NCBI GenBank assembly: GCA_947172415.1
Contig: OX359191.1
Location: 4,402,001 to 4,466,000 of the forward strand
Origin: Chondrosia reniformis
Lineage: Eukaryota > Porifera > Demospongiae > Chondrillida > Chondrillidae
Direction of reading: 5' to 3'
Length of the DNA stretch: 64,000 nucleotides
Numbering within the stretch: position 1 is the first letter of the stretch; every line of letters starts with the position of its first letter. A program made the translations under genes and the position numbers. The notes beneath the pieces were generated by a model, which saw only the letters and a list, made by a program, of their open reading frames with translations, made no database searches and was not told the origin of the DNA. This document shows, in pieces, positions 34,947 to 46,721 of the stretch.

Positions 34947-36005
34947 GAAAAAGAGGAGCTAATATCAGGTCATTTTGTCCAGAATTGTAGTCAAAATGAG
35001 GAGAAATCAAGTGCTGCAGTAAGGGGTAGTTGTGCTTTGGTACACAATGACAAGTGTATGTCACAATCTTACGTTAAGATTGCGGATAAAGGGACACAGG
35101 GCAAGGAGTATACATCGGAACCATTGGTGGTTGGCAGTCAGTCTGTGCATTCAGACATCCCAATTACTTATGTTGACACACTGGTGTTGTCACTGAAAAC
35201 AACACTTGAAGCTATAGTGACTAGTAACACTTTGAATAGTGAGTCAATAGTAAGGTGGTCAAAGTGTCATCACAGCGAATTATAGACTATTCTTAAAGTG
35301 GTTAATCGTCCTTCCCGGGCAACTTTCAGTAATATGCATCATCAAGTGGATGTTGCAGTAAAAGACAAAGTCTTTACAGCTTTTACGTCACAGTACATGC
35401 CAGTTTGCACTAAAGGAGGTGGAAATTGTATGTATCATATGCTATCTTTGGCCCTTTGTGGAACAGAGCAGTACATGTACCACTTGAGATTGGTGACCGC
35501 TTATAGCCTCATTGTGCATCAACAACATATGCTAAAAGTCATTCAGCCAACTGCTAGGATACTTCTACCGTTGCAGAAACGAGATGCTGCTTCAGTTGCT
35601 AAAGCAGCAGAAGCACAGTGGCTGGAACTACTTTGCAGTTCGATCACTGACAAGTCATGGGGAAACCAATTTCATCTGCATGCACTGGCAATGATTTTGG
35701 AGAGGTCCATTTGGTTGTGTGGTGTGATGTACAGCAGATGCCTTCAAGATGAAGGAAAGCAGCTCCAACCAATTAAGCAGGATGAAACACCTACTGAATT
35801 GCAAGATCTGTTTGAAATGAGAGACAAGAGGTTGGATAACAGCATTTGCTATCGCTCTGAGGCAGTCCCAGAAGAGCATGTTCCACTTTTAGGATTTCTG
35901 GATTCCTCTCATTTCACTGCCATTCTTCCAATGGTGTCTGCAAAATGTTCCTTAGGGTTTGCTCCATTTACCACCTTTATGTCACAGTGGGCTCCTGAAG
36001 AGTGA
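34947..36005 (+). pseudogene. OTU-like cysteine protease domain at the HLE C terminus
   Basis: A weakly conserved linker (34947-35285, ended by TAG) is followed in the same frame by an OTU-like domain. Nucleophile block: TKGGGNCMYHMLSLALCGTE with Cys at 35427-35429, then YHLRLVTAY. The candidate catalytic His is in SHFTAILP (CAT at 35910). OTU enzymes usually read DGNC; here the Asp position is Gly (GGGNC). OTU proteases cleave ubiquitin or polyproteins. In Helitrons the role is not settled and might include processing the long polyprotein. The frame ends naturally at TGA 36003-36005. Confidence 0.82.
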
Positions 36006-37049
36006 TATACACAAATGTGCCAACTACCATCATTGGTTGCAGTGTTTGTGTATCATGGTAAGTGAATGGTAGAATACGGTGACTGCAAAGGCTGACGTTG
36101 TGATGTCAAGTTATATAGAATTTAGTATTTGAGGCTACTTTTAACTCACTGAAGTATATTTGTAGTTTACGTAAAATGTATTTTCTAAGTGTTTGTAAAT
36201 TTTCTACATCAACAATGTATTTTGACAATAAGTCACACTCTACAGCAATACAAGGTGTTAGTTTGAGTTCATATGTACTTTGTAATTTTGAATGTTTTCT
36301 CTGATGTGTGGTTGGCAGTGTCACAGTTATTGTCCTCTTTTGTCCCTTATACTAAGAAGCAAGGATGCATGGAGCAGGCAATTTAAAAGCTTTCTGGTAA
36401 GTCAACAGTTTGAATTTCATTAATTGTATACCTCATCTGGCTTTCACTTACAAAATTCATTGCAAATTTCTAATTGTTCTCACATCATTGCATGTCACTC
36501 CTTACCTTCACAACTAGAGGGAAAAAATATTATAGAAGAAGAGTACATGTTTTGAATCACTATGAATGCATAACTTAGACCTGCATCGGGTAGACATGAG
36601 GAGTGAGCAAGCATTTCATTAGCAAGTCTAACAAGTAAGTGTACATATAATATGATTGCTAATTAACTCATGCACACTACTGCGAAGTGCTGTTAATATG
36701 TAAGTGTACTTTTTTCTTTCAGGTATCCACATATTCCTTCCAACAAATCAATGCATTTCTGAGAAGCACTGGATAAACAGGTTTGGAACCAAAGAAAGAA
36801 ACCATACCCAAAACCATATCTGTCATATCTCATTTATTGCACTATTAATTTACAAGTCATTTTAGTGCATACTTCAGTGTTCCTGCAAAACCCATGCTTG
36901 ATAGTACAAAGACCTAATACTCTTCCGTCACACTCTTTTTTCTGTTTCTAATGTACTTATTAATTGATAATTGTTCATAGCAGTGTTTAATAGAGTATAC
37001 CAGTAGGATGAACATGATTGGTAATAATAAGGCCACAGCGACCGAAGGG
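36006..37049 (+). other. HLE 3' non-coding region
   Basis: About 1 kb between the OTU stop and the terminal hairpin. AT-rich, with no frame on either strand beyond 72 codons and no recognisable motif. Confidence 0.6.
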
Positions 37050-37112
37050 AGCCAAGTAGTTCGAGTTCATTCGGGGGGGGCAGCCCCACGAGTTTTTTAA
37101 CTCGAACTACTT
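37050..37112 (+). other. HLE 3' terminal hairpin and right boundary of the 19.4-kb insertion
   Basis: CAAGTAGTTCGAGTT (37050-37064) and AACTCGAACTACTTG (37098-37112) are perfect 15-bp inverted arms around a G8 run and GGCAGCCCC. A hairpin close to the 3' end is the replication stop signal of Helitrons. The satellite resumes directly after it (TTTTTACTAGTTGG). Confidence 0.75.
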
Positions 37113-37749
37113 GTTTTTACTAGTTGGAGGTTCTAGTTGTATGTACTCAATTGTAAGGACTAATTGCATGTTCTAATTGTATTTACTAATGTTATGTAGT
37201 AGTTATGTTTTAGTTGTATGTTCCAGTTGTACGTACTAATTGAATGTACTAGTTCTTGGTACTAATTGTATGTACTACTTGTATGTACTTGTTACATGTA
37301 CTAGTTGTATGTACTAGTTGCATTTACTAGTAGTATGTTCTAGTTTTTTGCACTATTTATATATACTAATTATATATGTAGGTACTGGTTATATGTACTA
37401 GTTCTATATACTAGTTGTATGTACAGGTTATTTTGTAGTAGTTGTGTGTAATTTTTCTATGTACTAGTTGTATGTGCAATTTATAGGTACTGGTTATATG
37501 AACTAGTTCTATGTACTAATTGTAGTACTAGATGTATATACTAGTAATATGTACTAGTTGTATATACTAGTTGTATGTACTATTTGTGCGTAATTGATGT
37601 ATGTACAAGTTTTATTTACTAGTTGTAGTTAGTAGTTGTATGTACCAGTTGTATAAACTAGTTGCATGCACTAGTTGAATGTACTAGTTGTGTGAACCAG
37701 TTGAATGTACTAGTTGTATGTAGTAGTCGTGTGTACTAGTTACATGTAC
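37113..37749 (-). repeat. 13-bp satellite block, TTGTATGTACTAG orientation
   Basis: The first 300 bases are paralogous to about 39370-39650 (shared tgtactcaattgtaag and ttttt variants), showing a higher-order period of roughly 2.2 kb. No gene is seen. Confidence 0.93.
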
Positions 37750-37924
37750 TATCTTTATAAAGGTTCATCTTTCGACTTTTAGAGGTCACTGAAGAAGACC
37801 CCCAGGGTCAAAACATTTGACAGACAGAAGAATCGAAAAAACTGAGTCTCTAGACGCCCTAAAAGTCGAAAGATGAACCTTTATAAAGATAAGTTCGACG
37901 CAGTTAGAAGAAATCCTTATTCCA
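37750..37924 (+). mobile_element. Foldback element A with central hammerhead-like motif
   Basis: The 175-bp insert is flanked by a 10-bp duplication TTACATGTAC (37740-37749, 37925-37934). Arms of about 33 bases (37750-37782, 37859-37891) are inverted copies. A tail, AGTTCGACGCAGTTAGAAG..., follows the right arm. The same design is found at 46531-46721. A duplication of this length suggests retrotransposition rather than a cut-and-paste element. Confidence 0.8.
37785..37821 (+). ncRNA. Degenerate hammerhead-like motif (element A)
   Basis: Stem I is GTCA with TGAC. The core CTGAAGA is 37789-37795, followed by one extra A. Stem II is GACCC (37797-37801) with GGGTC (37805-37809). The required GAAA reads AAAA, so the ribozyme should be inactive. 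Compared with element B, two differences are CpG to CpA changes. Confidence 0.6.
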
Positions 37925-37934
37925 TTACATGTAC

Positions 37935-40900
37935 TAGTTCTGTGAACTAGTTCTATGTACTAGTTGTATGTAGTAGTTTTGTGTAGTATTTGTACGTACT
38001 AGTTGAATGTACTAGTTGCTTGTACTAGTTCTGTGGACTAGTTCTGTGTACTAGTCGTATATAGTAGTTGTGTGTACTAATTGTATGTACTAGTTTTTTT
38101 ATATACTAGTAACTAGTTGTGTGAACTAGTTATATGTACTAGTTGTATGTACTAGTTGAATGTACTAGTTGTATGTACTAGTTGTATATAGTTATATGTA
38201 ATAGTTGTATGTACTAGTTGTGCCTAATTGTTGTATGTACTAGTTATATTTACTAGTTGTTATTACAAGTTGTATGTACTAGTTGTAATTACTAGTTGTA
38301 TGTACTACTTATATGAACTACTTGTATGTACTAGTTGTATGTAGTAGTAACTACATGTTTGTACTAGTTGAATGTTCTAGTTGTATGTACCAGTAACTAT
38401 CTGTATGTACTAGTTGTAGGTACTAGTTGTATATACTAGTTGTATGTACTAGTTGTATGTACTAGTTGTATGTAGTTTTATGTACTACAGGTATGTACTA
38501 GTTGGTTCGTAATTGTTGTATGTACTAGTTGTATATACTAGTTGTATGTAGTTTTATGTACTACATGTATGTACTAGTTCGTTCGTAATTGTTTTATGCA
38601 TTAGTTACATTTACTTCTTGTATGTACTACTTGTATGTACAAGTTTTATGTACTAGTAAATAACTGTTTGTACTAGTTGTATGTACTAGTAATGTGTATT
38701 AGTTATATGTACTTGTTGAATGTTCTAGTTTTATGTACCAGTAACTAGTTGTATGCACTAGTAATATGAACAAGTCGTTTGTACTATTTGTATGAACTAG
38801 TTATATGTAGTTATATATAATTGTTGTAAGTAGCAGTTGTGTGTAATTCTTGTAAGTACTAGTTATATTTACTAGTTGCAGTTACTAGTTGTATGTAGTA
38901 GTTACTAGTTGTATGTACTAATTGTCCGTAAAAGTTGTATTTCCAAGTTATATGTACTGGTTAAATGTACTAGTTCTATGTACCAGTTATAGTACTAGTT
39001 GTAGGTACTGGTTGTATTTACTAGTTGTATATACTAGTTGTATGAACTAGTAACTAGTTTTATTTACTAGTTTTATGTACTAGTTGTATGAACTAGTAAC
39101 AATCTGTATTTACTAGTTGTATGAACTAGTTGTATGTACTAGTTTCTAGTCTAGTTTTATGAACTAGTTGTATGTACTAGTTTCTAGTCTAGTTGTATGA
39201 ACTAGTTATATGCACTAGTTATATGTGTATGCGCTGGTTAAATGTACTAGTTGTATGTACTACTTATATGTCCTGGTTGTAGTACTAGTTGTACATACTG
39301 GTTGTATGTACTAGTTGTACTAGTTGAATGTACTAGTTGCATGTACTATTTGTAAATAGTCGTTACTAGTTATATGTTCAAGTTGTATGTACTCAATTGT
39401 AAGTAGTAGTTGCATGTTCAAATTGTATTTACTAATTGTATGTACTAGTTATGTGCTAGTTGTATGTTCTAATTGTGTGTACTAGTTGTTGGTACTAATT
39501 GTATGTACTACTTGTATGTACTTGTTACATGTACTAGTTGTATGTACTAGTTGCATTTACTAGTAGTATGTTCTAGATTTTTGTACTATTTATATATACT
39601 AATTATATATGTAGGTACTGGTTATATGTACTAGTTTTATGTACTAGTTATATGTACTAGTTGTATATACTAGCTGTATGTACAGGTTATATGTAGTAGT
39701 TGTGTGTAGTATTTCTATGTACTAGTTGTAAGTGCAATTTATATGTACTGGTTATATGAACTAGTTCTATGTACTAATTGTAGTACTAGATGTATATACT
39801 AGTTATATGTACTAGTTGTGTATACTAGGTGTATGTACTAATTGTAGTTGAATGCACTAGTTGTATGTACTTGTTGTGTGTAATTGATGTGTGTACAAGT
39901 TATATTTACTAGTTGTAGTTAGTAGTTGGATGTACCAGTTGTATAAACTAGTTTTAGGCACTTGTTGAATGTACTAGTTGGATGAACCAGTTGAATGTAC
40001 TAGTTGTATGCAGTAGTCGTGTGTACTAGTTGGATGTACTAGTTTAATGTACTATATAGTTATATGTACTAGTTGTATATACTAGTGATATGTACTAGTT
40101 GTATGTACTAGTTGTATATACTAGTAACTATCTCTATGTCCTAGTGGAATGTATTAATCGTATGAACTAGTTGGATGTAGTTATATATATGTACTAGTTT
40201 TATGTACTAGTTGGGTGTAATTGTTATATGTACTACTACTTGTAGTTACTAGTTTTATGTACTAGGTGTATGTACTAGTTGTATGTACTAGTTGTGTGAA
40301 CTAGTTCTATGTACTAGTTGTATGTAGTAGTTCTGTGTAATAGTTGTATATACTAGTTGTATGTACTAGTTGCATACACTAGTTCTGGGTACTAGTTGAT
40401 TATAGTAGTTGTGTGTACTAGTTGTATGTAATAGTTTTATGTACTAGTAACTAGTTGTATGAACTAGTTATATGTACTAGTTGAATGTACTAGTTTAATG
40501 TACTATATAGTTATATGTACTAGTTGTATATACTAGTTATATGTACTAGTTGTATGTACTAGTTGTATATACTAGTAACTATCTCTATGTCCTAGTGGAA
40601 TGTATTAATTGTATGAACTAGTTGGATGTAGTTATATGTACTAGTTTTATGTATTAGTTGGGTGTAATTGTTATATGTACTACTACTTGTAGTTACTAGT
40701 TTTATGTACTAGGTGTATGTACTAGTTGTGGGTACTAGTTGTATGTACCAGTAACTAGTTGTAAGTACTAGATATATAAACTGGTTGTATGCACTAGTTG
40801 TATATACTACTTGTTTGTTCTATTTGTATGTACTACTATTTGCATGTATTAGTTGTAGTTACTAGTTGTATGTACTAGGTGTATGTACTAGTTGTGGGTA

Positions 40901-41320
40901 CTAGTTGTATGTACTAGTAACTAGTTGTAAGTACTAGATATATAAACTGGTTGTATGCACTAGTTGTATGTACTACTTGTTTGTTCTACTTGTATGCACT
41001 ACTATTTGCATGTATTAGTTGTAGTTACTAGTTGTATGTACTAGTTGTATATACTAATTGTATGTACTAGTAACTAGAGGTATGTACTAGTTGTATGTAC
41101 TATTTTTATGTACTAGGTTTATGTACTAGATACACGTTGTATATTCTAGTTGTATGAACTAGTTATATTTACTAGTTGTATGTGCTAGCTGTGTGTAATT
41201 GTTGTTTGTAATAATTTTATTTACTAGTTGTAGTTACCAGTTGTATATACTAGTTGTATGTACTAGTTGTATATACTAATAACTAGTTGTCTGTTCTGGT
41301 TACTAGTTATCATTATCAAA
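37935..41320 (-). repeat. 13-bp satellite block with higher-order duplications
   Basis: Block copies include about 40041-40250 repeated near 40492-40690 (period about 450) and about 40705-40830 repeated near 40865-40990 (period about 160). About 39200-39460 resembles 15700-16150. No gene is seen. Confidence 0.93.
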
Positions 41321-41329
41321 TCATTATTA

Positions 41330-43285
41330 TACTGGTGACTCCACTTTGCCAAAGGGCTACTTTCCAGGAAACCCAGTAAGTAAAACAAATAGTACATAGT
41401 TATGTGAAAGAGTAGAATGAGGTAATGAAAACAAAAAAAGAGAAAGGGAATGATAATGACAAAGGGTGACATTGGAATACATTCATAGTAATAGTGGATT
41501 AATAAGAGTTCCTTAATTGGGTTAATCTGTAGCTGATCGCCTTCTTCCCATATTCCTTGTGAACTTGATTCACATGCAGGTGGCCTCTTGTAGCCCCTAT
41601 TGTCTGATATTGGTGAAATGCTGACACTTTAGTTAAGAGATTTTTAATGTACAATGGAGGGGACTTTCCTAACCTAGGTTGCAATAATTCTTGACTTAAA
41701 GAAAATAGTTTCTGCCGTTGTCTATATGATAGGGATGTCCATTAAAGGGTAGTTAGAGCCTCTGTTGCAGAAGAAGATTTAGAGACATTCAGAATGATGC
41801 GAGCTGCACAATTTTGAAGCCGTTGAAGGCGGGCGGAGTCAGTCAAGCAACAGGGGTCCACACAAAGCTGCAATAGTCAATGTAGGCAAAATAGAAAGCT
41901 TTCAGGGCATTGACAGGTAGGAACCAGGAGTCTTCTCATTAGGTGGACATTACGTGAGGCAGATTTGACTATGCTATCCATGTGAGGTCCCCAGTGCAGA
42001 TGGTGATCAATAATGACCCCCAAAAGCTTAAAGGTCTCTACTTATTCAATAATAGAACCATTGAAAGCGATGTTCAGGTCTCAAGGGCGTTTCCTCCTAG
42101 GGTGAATCAACATACATTTGGCCTTTCTACATTTAGGGATAGCCCATTGTTAAGTAGCCACTGGTTCACACATGCCATAATGGCGTTCAATCTTGAACTA
42201 ATGCTGTCATGTGTCTTACCAGATGCAAAGATGGTAGTGTCATCCGCGAACAAAGCTGTCTGCAAAGGAAAAGTTGTGGCTGCAGGAAGATCGTTGATGT
42301 ACATTGAAAATAGGAGGGGTCCAAGAACTGAGCCTTGTGGGACACCACAGCCAATGTGAAGATATGGTGAGACTGTATCATTAACAGCAAGTGCTTGGAC
42401 TCTGTTGGAAAGATAGGATTTAATTCACTGGCACAAGTGATCGCTCAAATTGAATTGAACTCTCAACTAGCGAAGAAGAAGAGAGTGGTTGATAGTGTCA
42501 AAAGCCTTTGCTATGTCCAGATACACAACACCAACCATATCTCCGCTGTCTAAAGATTTATACCAGGAGTCAGTGAGGTACAAAAGAAGGGATTGCGTAA
42601 AGTGACCACATCTAAAACCAGATTGGAGCGGATGAAGCAGGTTATTTCTTTCCAAGTAGTCAGTTAAAATATTTACTACATACATTTCTGCTACTTTGCT
42701 GGCTGCCGGGAGCATTGACATAGGGTAGTATTTTGAGCGGATAGAAGTGGGACCCTTCTTATGAAAGGGGTTGAAAATAGCTGACTTCCATTGACTAGGA
42801 AATGAACTTGAGGTAATAGAGGAATTGATAATAGCAGACAAAGGGGTAGATAGAGCTTCAGGTGAAGATCATAATACTACAGCACTAATAGTGACAACAC
42901 CAGATGAAGTCTTAGGCTTGAGTTCAGATAAAAGAGCAATGCAGGTAGATGGTGAAATTAAAGGTAGATTGCAAACATCAACATGAGCAGAAGGACTTGG
43001 TGGTACAACAGAGTCATAGACAACTGCCTGATTTGCGGAAGTGATCGTCGCAAAGTAGGAATTAATACTAAGTGCAGATGGAGTGTTAGTGACTGATGAC
43101 TGAGAAGAAAGACCATTGTATTTGCAGACTTTAATCTCTGACCACAGGTTTGAGGGACGGACTTTCTTTACCACAAGATCAGACACATAAGACTTCCGGA
43201 CTGATCTCTGCCAGTTTGTCAGTTCATTGCGAAATTGTCTGTACTTTTTTAGTCAGTATTTAGGCGGGTCTGCAGGAACTTCCGA
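41330..43285 (-). mobile_element. 5'-truncated non-LTR retrotransposon (LINE B)
   Basis: A minus-strand RT remnant is inserted in satellite. The left (3') end is marked by TTATTA-like simple repeats near 41320-41330, and the right end is truncated near 43285. The coding details are given in the pseudogene entry. Confidence 0.82.
42107..43285 (-). pseudogene. Non-LTR reverse transcriptase remnant (LINE B)
   Basis: From the 5' side: a linker region (RQFRNELTNWQRSVRKSY at about 43185-43250, then VRPSNLWSEIK); the fingers (FPSQWKSAIFNPFHKKG, PMSMLPAASKVAE); motif A VVYLDIAKAFDTINHSL; motif B GVPQGSVLGPLLFSMYIND, in a stretch with two stops around 42310-42470; and motif C LFADDTTIFASG with the Asp pair. 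The thumb follows (LNAIMACVNQWLLNNGLSLN). GVPQGSVLGPLLF is usual in Jockey/CR1-like LINEs, so that group is likely. The endonuclease and most of the N-terminal half are absent, and frames are broken at several points. Confidence 0.87.
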
Positions 43286-45170
43286 TGCAGTTATATGTAC
43301 TAGTTGTATGTACTAGTTGTGTGAACTAGTTGTATGTATTAGTTGTATGTACTAGTTGTATGTATTAGTAACTAGTTGCATGAACTAGTTATATAAAATA
43401 GTTGTATGTACTAGTTGTATGAACTAGTTATATGTACTAGTTGTATGTATTAGTAACAATCTGTATTTACTAGTTGTAGTTACTAGTTGTATATACTAGT
43501 TGTATTTACTAGCTGTATGTACTGGTTTTGTGTACTAGTTCTATGTACTAGTAGTATATACTAGTTGTATGTTCTAGTTGTATGTACTAGTTGTATGTAC
43601 TAGTAACACTCTGCATTTACTGGTTGTAGTTACTAGTTGTATATACTAGTTGTATGTACTAGTTGCATGTACTAGTAACTAGTTGTATGTGCTAGTTGTA
43701 TGTACTAGTTGTGTGTACTGATTCTATGTACTAGTCGTATATACTAGTTGTATGTACTAGTTTTATGTCCTAGTTGTGCGTAATTGTTGTATGTACTAGT
43801 TATATTTACTAGTAGTAGTTACTAGCTGTATGTACTAGTTGTATGTACTAGTTGTGTGTACTAGTTGTATGTACTAGTTGTATGTACAACTTGTATATAC
43901 CTTTAACCAAATGTATGTACTAGTTGTAGTTACTAGTTGTATGTACTATTTGTATGTACTAATTGTATGTACTAGTCACTGGATGTATGATCTAGTTGTA
44001 TGTACTAGTTGTATGGACTGGTAACTAGTTTTATGTACTAGTAACTAGTTGTATGTACTAGTTGTATGCACTAGTAACTACCTGTATGTCCTGGTTATAT
44101 GTACTAGTTGTGTGTACTAGTTATATGTAGTTATATGTACTAGTTGTGTGTATTAGTTTTGTGTAATTGTTGTATATCCTAGTTATATTTACTAGTTGTA
44201 ATTACTTGTTGTATGTACTAGTTGTATGTACTGATTGTTTGTAGAAGTAACTAGATGTATGTACTAGTTTTATGTACTAGTTATATGTACTAGATTTATG
44301 TACTAAATACTAGTTGTATATACTAATTGTATGTACTAATTACATGTTCTAATTGTATGGACTAATTGTCTGTAATTGTTGTATTTACCAGTTATATTTA
44401 CTAGTTGTAGTTACTAGTTGTAGGTACTAGTTGTATATACTAATAACAATCTGTATTTACTAGTTGTATATACTAGTTGTATGTACTAGTGGTAGGTATA
44501 TGTACTAGTTGTATGTACTAGTTGTATGTCCTAGTTTTGTGTAATTGTTGTATGTACTAGTTGTATGTCCTAGTTTTGTCCAATTGTTGTATGTACTAGT
44601 TATATTCACTAGTTGTAGTTGTTAGTTTAATGTACTAGTTGTGTGTTTAAGTTGTATGTACTAGTAACTAGTTTTATGTACTAGTTGTCTGCACTTGTAA
44701 CTATCTGTATGTACCAGTTGTAAGTACTCCTTGTATGCACTAGTTCTAATTAGTTATATGTACTACTTGTATGTAATTGTTGAGTATAATTGTTGAATGT
44801 ACTTGTTATATTTACCAGTTGCAGTTACTCCTTGTAGGTACTAGTTGTAGGTACTAATTGTTTGTACTAGTAACTAGATGTATGTATTAGTTGTATGTAC
44901 TAGGTGTATGTACTTGTTTTATGTACTAAATACTAATTGTATATACAAATTGTATGTACTACTTATATGTACTAGTTGTATGGACTAATTGTTGGTAATT
45001 GTTGTATTTACTGGTTATATTTACTAGTTGTAGTTACTAGTTGTATGTACTAGTTGTATATTCTAGGAAGAATCTGTATTTACTAGTTGTATGTACTAGT
45101 TGTATGTGTTAGTTGTATATACTAGTTGTATGTACTAATTGTATGTACTAGCAACTATCTGTATGTCCTT
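43286..45170 (-). repeat. 13-bp satellite block
   Basis: Degenerate TTGTATGTACTAG units with no inserted element recognised and no gene. Confidence 0.93.
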
Positions 45171-45179
45171 GTTATATGA

Positions 45180-45412
45180 AAAATCTAATATACCATTTTC
45201 CTACATGCTATATGCCTATTCTGTAAAAAGAGCCTACAGGGGAACTAAACCTAAAGACAGCTTTAGATGAAGATACAGGAGTCTTTTCTTCCTTCTTTTC
45301 CCTTCTTTCATCTTCTTCTCCACTGGGTCAGACAGCCGTTTCTGGGAATTCCACCCTTCATCAGTGATCCTGGGAGTCTTTGTCTTTTTCTTTATCTTGA
45401 TCTTCTGTGAAT
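45180..45412 (-). mobile_element. PLE-like non-coding fragment with hammerhead-like motif
   Basis: An insert of about 230 bp is flanked by CCTTGTTATATG (about 45167-45178) and CCTTGGCTATATG (45413-45425), a likely 12-13-bp target duplication. It carries no RT sequence. The minus strand holds a ribozyme fold of the PLE type. It is probably a short 3' fragment or a non-autonomous PLE. Confidence 0.6.
45325..45370 (-). ncRNA. Hammerhead-like ribozyme motif, minus strand
   Basis: Reading the minus strand: stem I GGATCA (45370-45365) with TGACCC (45330-45325), five of six paired; core CTGATGA (45364-45358); stem II GGG/CCC closing on an A-A mismatch; GAAA (45342-45339); palindrome-like ACGGCTGT as stem III; and cleavage base C at 45331. 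The core nucleotides are intact. Confidence 0.65.
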
Positions 45413-46530
45413 CCTTGGCTATATGTACTATTTGTATGGACTAATTGTGTGTAATTCCTATATGTACTAGTTGTATGTACTAGTTGTATGTCCTAGTTTT
45501 TAGTTCATACTAGTCTGTGAATCCTTGGCTATATGTACTATTTGTATGGACTAATTGTGTGTAATTGTGGTTTGTAGTAGTTATATTTACTAGTTGTAGT
45601 TACTAGTTGTATATACTAGTTGTATGAAGTAGTAACCAAGTGTATTTTCTAGTTGTATGCACTAATTGTATGTATTAGTTTTATGTTGTTATATGTACTA
45701 GTTGTATGTACTAGTTGTGTATAATTGTTGTATGTACTATTTATATTTGCTAGTAGCAGTTACTAGTTTAATGTGTTAGTCGTAGGAATAAGTTGTGTGT
45801 ACTAGTAAATTGTTGTATGTACTAGGAATTACCTGTATGTACTAGATATATGAAGTAGCTGTATGAACTAGTTGTAGTTACTAGTTGTATTTACTAGTTG
45901 TATGTACTAGTAACTACTTGTTTGTACCAGTTATATATACTAGTTGTGTGTACCAGTAACTAGTTGTATGTTCTAGTTGTATGTACTATATAGTTGTGGG
46001 TACTAGTTGTATGTACTAGTTGTATGTACTAGTTTTATGTACTAGTAACTAGATGTTTGTACTAGTAATATATACTAGTTGTATGTACTACTGGTATGTA
46101 CTCTTTGTATGTACTAGTTGTATGTAGTTATATGAACTACTTGTATTTACTAGTTGTGTGTAATTGTTGTATGTACTAGTTGTATTTACTAGTTGTAGTT
46201 AATAGCTGTATGTACTAGTTATAAGTACTCGTAACTAGTTGTATGTTCTAGTTATATGTACTAGGCCTAGTTATATTTACTAGTAGGAGGTTCTAGTTTT
46301 ATGTACTCAAGTGTAAGTAGTAGTTGCATGTTCCAATTGCATGTACTAATCGTATGTACTAGTTATGTGCCAGTGGTATGTTCTAGTTGTATAGACTAAT
46401 TGTTTGTACTAGTTGTATATACTATTTATATGTACTAGATATAAGTGTATGTGCTAGTCATATGTAGTAGTTGTGTGTTGTGTATTATATATACTGGTTG
46501 TATGTTCTAACAACTAGTTGTATGGTTTAA
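45413..46530 (-). repeat. 13-bp satellite block with a 110-bp duplication
   Basis: The sequence tctgtgaatccttggctat plus about 35 bases occurs at about 45405 and again at about 45513. The edge of the PLE fragment was therefore duplicated together with the satellite after insertion. Confidence 0.9.
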
Positions 46531-46721
46531 TGGAATAAGGATTTCTTCTAACTGCATCGAACTTATCTTTGTAAAGGTTCATCTTTCGACTTTTAGAGTG
46601 TCTAGAGGCGCACTTTTTTCGATTCTTCTGTCTGCCAAACGTTTCGACCCTGGGGTCTTCTTCAGGGACTGGAGCATCTCTAGATGTTCTAAAAGTCGAA
46701 AGATGAACCTTTACAAAGATA
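46531..46721 (-). mobile_element. Foldback element B with central hammerhead-like motif
   Basis: This 191-bp relative of 37750-37924 lies in opposite orientation. On the minus strand it has the left arm TATCTTTGTAAAGGTTCATC..., the ribozyme core, the right arm and the tail ending AAATCCTTATTCCA. Flanking GTTGTATG on both sides is part of the satellite unit and is not informative as a duplication. Confidence 0.8.
46632..46671 (-). ncRNA. Hammerhead-like motif (element B), core intact
   Basis: On the minus strand: core CTGAAGA (46665-46659; position 7 is variable in hammerheads), one extra A, stem II GACCC/GGGTC with a CA loop, GAAA (46645-46642), and palindromic ACGT. Stem I is weak, with a mismatch next to the core, so activity is doubtful. 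Confidence 0.58.

Larger units (their letters stand above)
28600..37112 (+). mobile_element. Decayed autonomous Helitron-like element (OTU-bearing)
   Basis: A promoter, an intron, a single reconstructed reading direction and a 3' hairpin form a coherent 8.5-kb unit. Domain order is 2A leader, 23-residue repeats, Helitron_like_N, HUH Rep, Pif1-type helicase, OTU. The main frame is constant from 29625 to 36005 except for local shifts. At least seven in-frame stops (near 30579, 31992, 33636, 34299, 34716, 34944, 35286) make it inactive. OTU domains occur in some animal Helitron proteins. The 5' terminus is uncertain: it may lie near 28 kb or at 17675. Confidence 0.85.
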
